The position numbers and the translations under genes are program-made. DNA of 24,972 nt from positions 1-24,972 of the forward strand of contig JAEPRB010000403.1 in NCBI GenBank assembly GCA_016758965.1, in the 5' to 3' direction. The stretch is from Circinella minor. Its lineage: Eukaryota > Mucoromycota > Mucoromycetes > Mucorales > Lichtheimiaceae. This document shows positions 9,522 to 19,080 of this stretch, one piece after another; within the stretch, counting starts at the first letter, position 1, and every line of letters begins with the position of its first letter. The notes under the pieces were generated by a model, which was given only the letters and a program-made list of their open reading frames with translations, had not been told where the DNA came from and searched no databases.

Positions 9522-10254
9522 TGACACGCTGTGGAACGGATCATTTGGCCAAGCTGTTAATGCCTCATATTTACCCAAAATGCTTACATAATCGACCCTG
9601 AACCTATCCATCCGGATAATCATTTTCTTAACCTCCGTGAGTTTTAAACTAATTCATTCCCTTTTACATTCCTTCATCTTTTCCGATAGTCCATCCATAT
9701 TTTAGTAACTTATTCCCTCTATCATTTTCTAGTCTATTATTTTCTAACTCCCATCAGACTATTTTATACACTTATTATTTTAGTTTATTTTACCTCCTAG
9801 TTTCCTTATAGTCAATCCATATTAGACACGATTCCTTATTTTTATTGTATCCTATGTTCTTCTATCTTTTATCCATTTCTTTTTTTTAGTTGTCAAATTA
9901 CCTTATAATTATTAGTGTTATCATCATCATCATTATTACCCTGCCAACACATAATTAGAATATTTCATCATAAATCCATCCCTATAAATAACCATCAATT
10001 TTTAAGTAATAAAAAATATCTAGTAATTCACCTTTTATTATTTCCTGTTGGAATCGATCCGTTTTTCCTGTAATAATCCTGTTATTGGATTAATTGTTGT
10101 TTGTTCTGGTATAAACATAATTATTACACCCTTTTGTTATTTTATTGTTATTTTTATCTTGCAGTTACTGGCTGTGTCCATTTTATTTTATTCTCTTATT
10201 ATTTTACCCTCACACCCAGAGGATTATCTTATTTTCCCTGTGCCGTACGTGTCA
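9522..10254 (+). mobile_element. Solo LTR (L0) at the tRNA transcription-start site
   Basis: It begins TGACACGCTGTGG and ends GCCGTACGTGTCA, so its tips TGACACG...CGTGTCA are inverted repeats. The start lies 11 bp upstream of the tRNA 5' end, preceded by cttttt, and the end is followed by cttt. These match as a target duplication in a T-run. The body is T-rich and G-poor on the plus strand. A TATA-like ctataaataac lies near 9983, with aataaaaa about 25 bp later. Near its start is a small palindrome, TTGGCCAA. No internal genes are attached. Confidence 0.65.
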
Positions 10255-10258
10255 CTTT

Positions 10259-11424
10259 TGACACGGAGTGTGTGAGGTTTTGCGGCCTCATACCTCTGGA
10301 TCTTAATCGAGAAGTTCACCGGTGATCTGATTGGCTCTGGCGGCAGATTATTCTGTCCGTCTATGCCGATCATAGCTTTTTTTTATTTTCCTTTTTCAAC
10401 CACTTCTTTGAAGTTTTGTCTTAATTATTTTTATTTATTTTATTCTATTTTTATTCTTTTATTTGGGGACTCGACTCTACTTTACTCTTTTATTATCTGG
10501 TCCTACAACAATTATCCTTCTTATGCTACTTAATTTTCTTTATATTTTTCGTTATCGTACCTTGAACTCTAACACATTTTCTTTTCGACCCTCTTTCCAT
10601 AACCTTATTTCAAACATCCCTCATATTTATCATGATTATTATCACCGTCCGTATATTTCTCTAACTTTATTTTCTTGAACTTTATTATTTTCTATTCCGT
10701 TGCCATCTATCTATCATTTCGCTCATATATTTTTCTAACTCTATTTTTCTCCTAACCTTATTATTTTATTACTCTGTTGTTATCTACTTTTATCCCGTTC
10801 ATCTATTTTCTCAACCTTATTCTTACTATCTTGTTGTTAGTTTTACCATCATTTATTCCTCCTCTTCTTGGTAACTAAATTATGGTTGAATCTCCCTTCC
10901 CTTATTCGAATCGTATCCTCACCTCGTTTTCTTATAAAACCTTATTATATTTCTTTATTACCAATACTTCTGTTGTCCCCATCCGTATCCACCCGTATTT
11001 TTCTCTATTGATCAAAGGATCTATTACGATCTAATCATCATTTTATATAGCTAAGAATTTTATTTATTTTTGATATCTCTTAATCATTTTGCCTGAGTAT
11101 AAAAGGTAAAAATCTAATAAATGCACAAGGACGAATTTTGCTCTTTCGCTCCGGTATAATAACTTTTGGTTAAATTTTATTTTATTTATTTTTGATATTT
11201 TCTTTCGAAATCGTTGTGAGATTCCTTGGGGTGATCTCAGTTATATTTTTCTTATATTACCTTTTTTTTTCTCTTTCTTATATATCTTATTCACCCTATA
11301 CTCAACCCGTAACTTCTTTAAACCCACTTATTGCTATTTCCCCTATTTTGTAATCCTTTCTATTTTTGTTCTTTATTTATTTTTCTTACCTTTTTATCAT
11401 AACATCAAAGCACCACACGTGTCA
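10259..11424 (+). mobile_element. Solo long LTR (L1) stacked behind L0
   Basis: It begins TGACACGGAGTGTGTGAGG and ends GCACCACACGTGTCA, 1166 bp. It is separated from L0 by cttt and from the next LTR by ctttt. A hairpin, TGAGG...CCTCA, lies about 15 bp from the start. The body is T-rich and G-poor. A promoter-like module (tataaaagg near 11099, then aataaatg and aaggacgaattttgc) and the later block tcaacccgtaacttctttaaacc have clear counterparts in the LTR at 17618-18841. No primer-binding site follows it, so it is a solo LTR rather than the 5' LTR of element A. Confidence 0.6.
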
Positions 11425-11429
11425 CTTTT

Positions 11430-11663
11430 TGACACGTTGTGTGGTAGTTTTGTTTGGTCAGACCAAACATAAGGTTCACGTGATTTGTGAATTAGAATTG
11501 ATCCTTGGGTGGTCATGTGACCATTCAAGTATGTATAAATATGGGGGGTTTAGCCGCGAATTAATAAATCTTCATCTTTTCTACCTTTTTCACTTTTACT
11601 TTTACCTTTTCTTTTCTTTTATTTTGACAGACTTTTCAACAAGGGAATCTCCACCATGTGTCA
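11430..11663 (+). mobile_element. 5' LTR of gypsy element A (short type, S1)
   Basis: The 234-bp LTR runs from TGACACGTTGTGTGG to CCACCATGTGTCA. Nearly the same sequence recurs at 18846-19080 and 19915-20148. It holds the perfect palindrome GTTTGGTC-a-GACCAAAC near its start and a TATA box in gtataaatatgg (about 11534). A downstream aattaataaatc and a pyrimidine tract follow. It is preceded by ctttt and followed by a primer-binding-site-like run, so it is the promoter of element A. Confidence 0.78.
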
Positions 11664-11690
11664 AATTGGGGGGTTGACTGGGATCATAAC
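11664..11690 (+). other. Putative primer-binding site of element A
   Basis: Directly after the LTR comes aattggggggttgactgg. The TGG at 11667 would pair with a tRNA 3' CCA. The same place in element B reads ttggggagtcgaccgggatc, whose complement ends in CCA and contains ATCCCGG, resembling a tRNA T-arm. The tRNA is not identified. It is not the Gly tRNA of this window. Confidence 0.45.
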
Positions 11691-11759
11691 AGAAGGAAAT
11701 TGTGTCATGCCAGTATTATTATTTACGTTACCTATTTATCTACTATTTTTTTTTAAAAT

Positions 11760-12617
11760 ATGTCCTATACCATACATAACAAGATATTCAAGTTTATTTC
11801 CGCACCGGGAACTTTTTCTGGAACAAAGAGAGACGAAAATCCAACCGTCTGGCTTAGTGAAATCAAACGTTTGTGGCAAAGGGGAAACTTTACCGATGAC
11901 GAAGTATTGTTAATTGCAGGTTCTAATCTAAAAGGTCAAGCTGGTCTTTGGTGGACGTCATTGGAAGATTCTATCCTAACTTGGGATGCTTTCGAAGAAG
12001 CTTTTCGTACATGATTTATCTCAGCAGAACATCGAGAAGCTTGGTGGTCCGAAATTGAGGCGATTAAACAGTAGGATAATAAGTCAGTAGAAAGCATAGC
12101 TTATAAGTTACAAGAGTTGTTCGATTTGGTTGGTCCAGTGGATGAAATTTTTCAAATCCGCTATTTTACCCAAGCAATTGATCCAAATATTGCTTATCGA
12201 ATGGAGGAGTCAGGTGTTTCTACATCTTGGAAACAAGCAGTTAACAAAGCGATACATATCCAAAATGCACAAAGAAAATATTTGAATGGTCAGGAACTTA
12301 CTCAAAACCAAGGCGTCAAGAATCAAGTTGGTGCTTCAGTAGGTATTCCCCAATCAGCGGTCTCATCAGCTATTAAGCTAGAAGATTCGGTGTCACAAAC
12401 GAATACGTTATTGTCGCAAGTTGCTGAAAGCTTAAAGGCGCATCAGTTACAATTAAATTCCTAAGTAACAACAAGAGGACCTACTCCGCCCAATTATCCA
12501 CCTCGTCCTCCACCAAGATGCTGGCATTGCGGTGAAATTGGTCATGTCTCGAGTCGGTGTACACAGTCTAACCAACAACATAACAATAACCAGGGAAATA
12601 GCAACAGACGGCAGTAA
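11760..12617 (+). pseudogene. gag: gag of element A, broken
   Basis: The Gag frame starts at ATG 11760 and would encode about 285 residues to TAA 12615-12617. The N-terminal part has the capsid-type helical region with FSGTKRDENPTVWLSEIKRL, a GLWW motif and MEESGVS. A Gln-rich linker and a Pro-rich stretch follow. A CCHC zinc knuckle, CWHCGEIGHVSSRC, lies at 12519-12560; it binds RNA during packaging. In-frame stops lie at 12012-12014 (TGA), 12072-12074 (TAG) and 12462-12464 (TAA). The whole frame aligns with the gag of element B, which confirms that the stops are lesions within one gene. The pol frame is -1 relative to gag. Confidence 0.85.
12593..12599 (+). promoter_or_regulatory. Putative -1 frameshift slippery site (disabled)
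   Basis: GGGAAAT sits in the correct X-XXY-YYZ phase of gag (cag|gga|aat), 15 bp before the gag stop. In the -1 frame the next codon is TAG (12599-12601), where element B has TGG, so slippage here would stop at once. The identical heptamer in the same phase occurs at 21088-21094. Confidence 0.5.
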
Positions 12618-15319
12618 AAGGTGATACTGTCGTCCCCAATAATTATTCACCTGGTAACAGTAATTCGGTAAGAAGGCCATTGCATCAGTCTAAGGTCAAT
12701 TTGGTGCAAACAGCAGAGGTCTATGCCGTAAGAGGAAGGAAAAGAGGTGCATCAGATACATTATTAATAACTAATTTTCGTGGAGGAAAAAGACAAGGCG
12801 AATCACAAAAGTTACCTTTATTTAATCAACAAACAGTAACGGCATCATCATCTCGTACACCACCAAATTCGTCACCTCTACCACAAAGAATTCCAAGTAA
12901 ACCCGCAAATAATCAAATTAATAAAACACTAAGAAAAAGACCAACACAAAGAAAATTACAAGTCGATCTAGAGAAGTCCGATGTATGGAAGAAATTGAAA
13001 GAAATCGATTCTGGCTTAAGCATGGCACAATGGTTGGCGCTTGACAAGGAGGCGTACATTGATGTTCGTGATGGATTAAAATTTTTACACGGTCGTAATA
13101 TGACGAACAAGTCGAACCAAGCCATGGATATTAATGCGTTGGAGATCGATTCGAAAGATGAAATGAGTCAAGAAACTGATTGGGAAAGTACTTGGTCCGA
13201 AACATCAAGTCGTGGCGATGATTCCGATTCTGAAGAAAAGAACGACGATGAAGGTGCCGGTACAGAAGAAAATTATGACAGTGACGATCTTTCCAATTCT
13301 GAGGAAAACGACGATTACGATTCAGATGATACTGAATATAATTATCCGTACGACCTTCAAAATATGAAGAAGAGTATTCCATTGCGTGGTCCCGTTGTAA
13401 TTAATGGTCAAGTCGTTCAGGCGATTTTCGATTCTGGTGCGAGCGTGTCAGTGATTAGTCAATCTTTGGTTGATAAATTACATTTGGTTTCGAGTGGTGA
13501 TAAGCTGGCAGTATCTACAATGGATGAAAATTCGAATCGAGCTTGTAAAATCGTAAAGGATGTACCAATACGAGTGGCCGGAAAATTACGACCGGAGCAC
13601 ATGTGTATCGAAGCGACAAACAAACGTGATTTATGTCTACTAGGAACTACTTGGTTCAGAGCGTACAGTATTGTCCCAAAAATTGAACAGTCTACCCTTA
13701 GTATCCCTACCAAAAACGGGCGCGGTTATGTTGAATTACAGGCTGATTACCCCGAGGCCAGTAATACCAAAGGAAAAGCCAAGGAAGTTTTCGCTGTCGT
13801 TGTCGATTTGGTCAAAAAAGAAAAATTGATGCTAGAAAAAGAGCCAGAAGAGAATGATCCCGAGTTAAAATTTTATATCGAAGAAATACAAGGCCTGGTC
13901 GAATCCAAAGATGAGGAAAAAGCAATTGATGAATTACCTAAGGAACTCCAACATACGTTAGAACAATTTAAAGATATATTTTATGAGAATAGTGGGTTAG
14001 GTCGCGTAACTATTGCCAAGCATCACATCCCTACCACTACCAACAATCTCATCCGCTCAAAACCTTTCCGTTTGTCTTGGGAAGAAGAAAAACACTTACG
14101 TGAAGAAGTCAAAACAATGCTTGAACTTGGTCTAATATGTCCGTCAACTGGTCGATACTCGTCCCTGGTATATTTCGTACGTAAGGCTAATGGTAAATTA
14201 CGTTTGGTGGTTGACTACCGTGCACTGAACAAACAATCAGTAGTTGAAAATTATCTGTTGCCGCACATTGATACCTTGTTGAGTTTGTTGGCAAGTAATG
14301 GGCCTCCGGTTTACTTCTCGACGTTGGATGCTGCTCAAGGGTATTGGCAGATTAAAATGGGTAATGATTCGATCGAGAAAACCAGTTTTATTTGTTCTGC
14401 TGGTACTTTTGTCTTTAACGTTATGCCGTTTGGGTTAGCTTCTGCTGCTGCAACTTTCCAACGTACGATGACTACTTTATTGTCTTCTTATATCGGTGAC
14501 TTTGTACAAGTCTTTATCAATGATATTATTGTGTATTCGTGTTTGTTGGAAGAACATTGTCGTCATTTGCAGTTGGTGTTTGATGCCTGTCGATTGGTGA
14601 ACTTACGTTTATGACAAGAAAAGTGTGTATTTGCCGCCAAAAGGGTCGAATATTTAGGTCATACTGTGTCTGCTGCCGGTGTTGAACCCAATAAAAAGAA
14701 TGTCGAAAAGTTGTTGTCGATGAAAGCACCTGTTGACCATAAAGGAATTCGCTCGGTGTTGGGAATGGCCAGTTTCTATCGTCGTTTTGTGCCACTATAC
14801 GCTAAGGTAGCAGAACCCTTGTTATGTCTGTTGAAGAAAGAAAAAGATTTTGTTTGGGGTAAAGATCAGGAAAAATCTTTTTTGGCGTTGAAGCATGCTT
14901 TGACACAGCCACCCATTCTTTCATTCCCAGATCAGCACCAAAAATAAATATTGACTACAGATGGGTCTGGTCAAGGATTATCAGCTATTTTGTCTCAAGT
15001 ACCTTTAGAAGGCGGTGAAGAAACAGTGGTAGCTTATACTTCTCGTGTGGTCCGTGGGGCCGAAAAATCATATGTAGCCACTCACTTAGAGGCATTAGCT
15101 TTGGTTTGGGTGTGTAACAAGTTCCGCCATTATCTGGCCAGTCGGGAATTCTTGGTGCGCACTGATCACTCTTGTTTGAGATTTATTTTTGGACCTCATT
15201 CAAAACCACCAAGTCCAAAAATACAAAGATGGGTGGCCGCATTAATGGAATTCAATTTTACAGTGGAATACATCAAAGGTGAAAATAATCCTGCTGATGC
15301 TTTATCACGATTATTGTAA
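12602..15319 (+). pseudogene. pol: pol of element A: protease, reverse transcriptase, RNase H, broken
   Basis: The frame is -1 to gag and open from 12602. A basic N-terminal region and an acidic Asp/Glu/Asn linker (13140-13345) precede the aspartic protease, whose active site DSGA is at 13430-13441. RT blocks follow: GKLRLVVDYRALNK, LDAAQGYWQIKM with a catalytic Asp, MPFGLASAAATFQR, and FINDIIVYS. The last should be x-x-DD, but the first Asp is Asn (AAT 14519-14521), so RT is expected to be dead. A TGA at 14612-14614 and a TAA at 14945-14947 interrupt the frame. RNase H shows TTDGSG, HLEALALVW and RTDHS, ending in ADALSRLL. Integrase is not joined to this frame; about 0.8 kb of T-rich DNA intervenes. 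Confidence 0.88.
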
Positions 15320-16129
15320 TAATTCAATTATTTATTTTATACACTTTTTATTATTACATATTTTTATCATTATCCATATTTTTATTGGCACATATTTTTA
15401 TTTTATTTTTCATATTTATCCATATTTCTTCTTATTATTCATTTTTATTATCCTCTATATATTTCTCTTATTATTATTTTCTACCCGTATTTTTATTATC
15501 CCTATACCTCGTTTCCGTTTTATTGTTATCTCACTTTTTATTGTGTCACACGAGTTTTTATTTTTATTTCCTTTTCTCTATCTCTCCACTTTCCATTTCC
15601 GGAATTATCATTCTTCCTTTTATTTTTGACATAACCTTTATTTTTGATCCCATTTTTATGCGATTTCGATACGATCCCTATTTTTACCTTTTTGACAACA
15701 AGAATTATGCATTCCTTTGATAAGGATACTTTATGATAATGATATAGTTTAAATCATTTAGATAGAATTATTTTTTTTATATAAATTGAACAAACGAATA
15801 AAGGATGAACGAGGACTCTCTTTCACCTTTTCTCTCCTTTCCTTAATTTTTGGTACCGAAGTCCAATATTTTTTATGATTTCTATTTGAACTTATTTTAT
15901 TCTTATTACTTTTCATCTTCATTTTTTTTTATTATATATATATTAATCGTTATTATCTCTTTATCTTTTGCCCAATATTTTATCCTTTATTTTATTTCTC
16001 AGATTATTTTTTTAATATAATCTACATTATACTTTACTTTTTTTGGTTCCTTTTTATTTATTTTATTTTATTTTATTTTTACCCCTCTTTATCTATTTAT
16101 TTTATCGTACTCTATTCATATTCTTTTTA
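15320..16129 (+). other. T-rich, G-poor spacer between RNase H and integrase
   Basis: The plus strand is almost pure T/C/A with few G, like the long LTR bodies. Its open frames encode only Phe/Ile/Leu strings and look like composition artefacts. At 15779-15840 a TATA-like atataaattg is followed by cgaataaaggatgaacgaggactctctttc. This layout resembles the TATA, AATAAA and GGAC module of the long LTRs, though sequence identity is low. It may be a relic LTR insertion or an intrinsic spacer. No TGACACG or CGTGTCA ends were found. Confidence 0.45.
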
Positions 16130-17447
16130 ATGGATTATCCCTTTTATCTATCTTTGGTACATTATCTTGCTCGCGAGAGATATCCCCTCGATTCTACTGA
16201 AAAGATCAAAAGAAAAATACAGTTCCATGCTAGCAAATATATGTTAGTTGATGAATGTTTATATAGTCGTTCTGAGGATACTGAATTACGAGGCCCTGAA
16301 CTTTTATATGAAGGTATTGCAAATGAAGTCATCCAAGCCATGCATAATGAAGGCCATTTTGGAATAAATAATACTTGGCGCAGACTCAAAATGGCGTATA
16401 CTGGTCCTGGCCTGTTTGAAAAAGTATGTATGTTAGTCCAAGGTTGTACTACTTGCCAATTCCGAGCAAGAGTAAGAAGAATTAGACATAATCCCGCGAA
16501 ACCAATTGATACTCCCTCAGACCCATTTTTCATGGTTGGTTGCGATGCCGTTGGCCCAATTCATTATGAAGGAAAACCGCCAAAATACTTACTTGTTGCT
16601 ATTGACTACTTGACCTGTTGGCCGATTGTGGCGGTCGTTGAAAATATTACTGAAGAAACCACCGCTGAATTTTTATTTACAAATGCTTGGTGTACCCCGT
16701 TATCTGTTAACTGATCGAGGATCGAATTTTAAGTTGCACTACGTGCGTGAATTTTTAAAAGGACTAGGATGTCGCTATGTTACTGCTACGTCAGCAAGAG
16801 CACAAGTGAACGGTATGTGCGAGAGAATGAATCAGGGCGTTGTGCAGACGATAGCAAAGCTGGCGCGTGAAAACAACGATGAAGAAGGTTGGGAAAAGTA
16901 TGTCGGTCATGCGTTACTTGTGATAAGAACGATGCCAAATGAAGCAACAGGGTTATCACCGGCGAAATTACTATTTGGTTATAAATTGAGGACACCAGCT
17001 ACTTGGCCGTCACCACGGGAAGATTTTGTTGAAGGAGAACTGGAAGATGCAATCATTAGTTGTACAAAAGTTATTGAACATATGTCAAGGCAGTTATGAG
17101 ATGAGGCAAGGACGAAGGGCAAGGAACGTAAAAACAAAGACAAAATGTTGTATGATCGACGTGTCGAATTTAGAAGACCATTCAAGATAGGTGAACAGGT
17201 GTTGATGCGCGACAAAATTCCGCAAGGGAAATTTAGTGACAAATGGTTGGGTCCCATGGTTGTTGTTGGTATTGGTGGCAATGGTACCTATTATTTAGAA
17301 GGACCAAATTCAAGACGTTTGACTGCAGCTGTTAATGGAGATAATTTAAAAGCATTTTTCGAACATCGTATGATGATACCAGATGTTCAGGTCCAAAGAG
17401 CGATGAATCAATACCATGCGTGGATCGATCGTCGACGAGAAGACTAG
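16130..17447 (+). pseudogene. int: Integrase of element A, frameshifted
   Basis: From ATG 16130 the protein starts with the gypsy linker, then the HHCC zinc finger (HNEGH and CTTC). The catalytic core has Asp at 16544-16546, Asp in LTDRGSNF at 16713-16715 and Glu in CERMN at 16821-16823. The last two are 36 codons apart, a DD35E arrangement with all three residues kept. A frameshift near 16675-16695 moves the frame between the first and second Asp. A TGA at 17097-17099 breaks it again, and it then continues to TAG 17445-17447. The C-terminus carries a GPY/F-like module (KWLGPMVVVGIGGNGTYYL). No chromodomain was recognised. Integrase joins the cDNA to target DNA and, in Ty3, helps choose tRNA start sites. 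Confidence 0.85.
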
Positions 17448-17604
17448 TATTTTTTTTTTATTTTTTTTTTTATTTTTGGGAACATCTTTATTTTTTTTTA
17501 TCCTTATTCTTATTACAATTATTACATTTTTTTTTCTTATTTTTTTTTATTGTTATTTTATTCTTCTTATTTTTTTTTTATCCTTATCCAAGTGGTATTC
17601 CGCC

Positions 17605-17617
17605 TGGTTGGGGGTAT
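17605..17617 (+). other. Polypurine tract of element A
   Basis: The G-rich run ggttgggggtat abuts the LTR start TGACACG. The same gggggtat precedes the LTR at 19915, which supports its use as the plus-strand primer. Confidence 0.6.
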
Positions 17618-18841
17618 TGACACGTTGTGTGGTGAGGTTTCTGGCCTCACTCACTTAACAACAAAGGTCTAAACACAGAATCTCTTTTCTGTTCTTTATT
17701 GGCTCAAATGGAAAATTTATTCTTCTGCAGTCAATCATACTATTCCCTTTTCTGTCTATCAAAACCCATCGCCCTAATCCGTTATCATTTATTTCTTTTT
17801 CTACCCCTTTTTCCACTTTCGACTTTATCAATTATTTTATCGGCATTTTTCGTTATATCCATTATCTTTATTATTCCTTTTTCGCTATCCGTGCACTCTT
17901 GCATTATTCTTATTTTTATCTTTACCATTTCTGTACTTCTTTATTTCCGTACGTTTATTCCGTATAATTATTTTATTTGTTTATTTATTTATTATTCCTG
18001 TTATCATCCTATCTACCCTATTGTCATATTTTCTTGTTGTCAATTACTCTATTTTAACCTTATCTTATTCTATGCCTTTTTACTTATTTTTATTTTTATT
18101 AGAATGTCATGATCCGATATATTCATGATTATACCTTCACACTTTATTCTTCCCACATCCAAATTCATTTATCTTTTTCATTCCGTTCATTATTATTATT
18201 AATATTTTTCTATCTTATGTTCTTCTTTATCTTGTTGTCATTAACCTTTTAATCCTTATACACCCTCTATATCCATTATTCAAGTTTATCTACCTTTACC
18301 CGCCTAGATAATGTTATTATTATCATATTGTCATTCTCATATTTTTCATGTAATTTTCTTTCTATTATCCTCATTTGTACCTTATCTTATTTATCTTGTT
18401 GTCATTACTCTTATTCTTATCCCGTACCCTTATTTTTCTTTATTACGATTGTATCGTGTTTACCATAGAATAGTCATTAGAGAATTATTATTTTTATTTA
18501 ATTTTTGAAAGATATATAAGGCGTAACCTTAAACAATAAAAGAGGACGAATTTTATCTTTTCGATCTGGATAGTAACTTTGAGTTTACTTTTGATTTTAT
18601 TTATTTTTATTTCGTATTGATTTTTGTTTCACAGTTGATTTGGGATAATCACTGTGATATTTTTTTTTATTATCTTCTTTTCTATTTCTACCTCTTTACT
18701 TTCACTACACTTAACCCGTAACTTCTTTGAACCCTTTCTATTTTATTTTGTTCTACTCCTTCTTACGTTTTTATTTTATTTTTTTATTTTACCTTTATTT
18801 TTATACTTTCTTTTTATCATATTCAAGCACCACACGTGTCA
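17618..18841 (+). mobile_element. Long LTR (L2) in the 3' LTR position of element A, probably chimeric
   Basis: The 1224-bp LTR starts TGACACGTTGTGTGGT, identical to the short-type LTRs for 16 bp. It then changes to the long type with the hairpin GTGAGG...CCTCAC. It ends GCACCACACGTGTCA like L1 and shares with it a TATA module (atatataagg near 18513, then aataaaagaggacgaatttta) and the cccgtaacttctttgaaccc block. The middle is T-rich and G-poor. It directly follows the polypurine tract, and is followed by tcct and another short LTR. Confidence 0.65.
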
Positions 18842-18845
18842 TCCT

Positions 18846-19080
18846 TGATACGTTGTGTGGTAGTCTTGTTTGGTCAGACCAAAGATAAGGTTCACGTGAT
18901 TTGTGAATTAGAATTGATACTTGGGTGGTCATGTGACCATTCAAGTATGTATAAATATGGGCGGTTTAGCCGCAAATTAATAAATCTTTATCTTTTCTAG
19001 CTCTTTCACTTTTACTTTTACCTTTTTCTTTTCTTTTATTTTGACAGACTTTTCAATAAGGGAAACTCTACCACGTGTCA
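18846..19080 (+). mobile_element. Short-type LTR (S2)
   Basis: The 235-bp copy runs from TGATACGTTGTGTGG to TACCACGTGTCA and closely matches S1 and S3, including the TTTGGTCAGACCAAA palindrome and the TATA box. It is followed by aattggggggttgaccagg, a primer-binding-site-like run, so it serves as a 5' LTR for the unit up to 19914. Confidence 0.75.

Larger units (their letters stand above)
11430..17617 (+). mobile_element. Ty3/gypsy LTR retrotransposon A, degenerate
   Basis: The order is short LTR, primer-binding site, gag with one CCHC knuckle, protease, reverse transcriptase, RNase H, T-rich spacer, integrase with a GPY/F-like C-terminus, then a polypurine tract. Integrase after RNase H places it in the Ty3/gypsy group. 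The 3' LTR that follows (17618-18841) is of the long type and does not match the 5' LTR, so the element is recombinant. At least seven disabling changes are visible in gag and pol. Confidence 0.88.

Noticed and set aside
9410..9601. Plus-strand open frame across the tRNA gene.
   Set aside because: It is antisense to a structurally perfect tRNA and runs into an LTR.
15279..15720. Long hydrophobic open frames that look like multi-pass membrane proteins.
   Set aside because: They are produced by the T-rich, G-poor composition. Overlapping frames give equally hydrophobic products and no motif is present.
17416..18508. Several Phe/Ile/Leu-rich open frames, including one at 17699-18112.
   Set aside because: Same composition artefact inside the long LTR and its approach; no conserved features.
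10259..18841. Treating the two long LTRs (10259-11424 and 17618-18841) as the LTR pair of element A.
   Set aside because: The first is not followed by a primer-binding site but by ctttt and a complete short LTR, which itself is followed by the primer-binding site. The 5' LTR of A is the short one.
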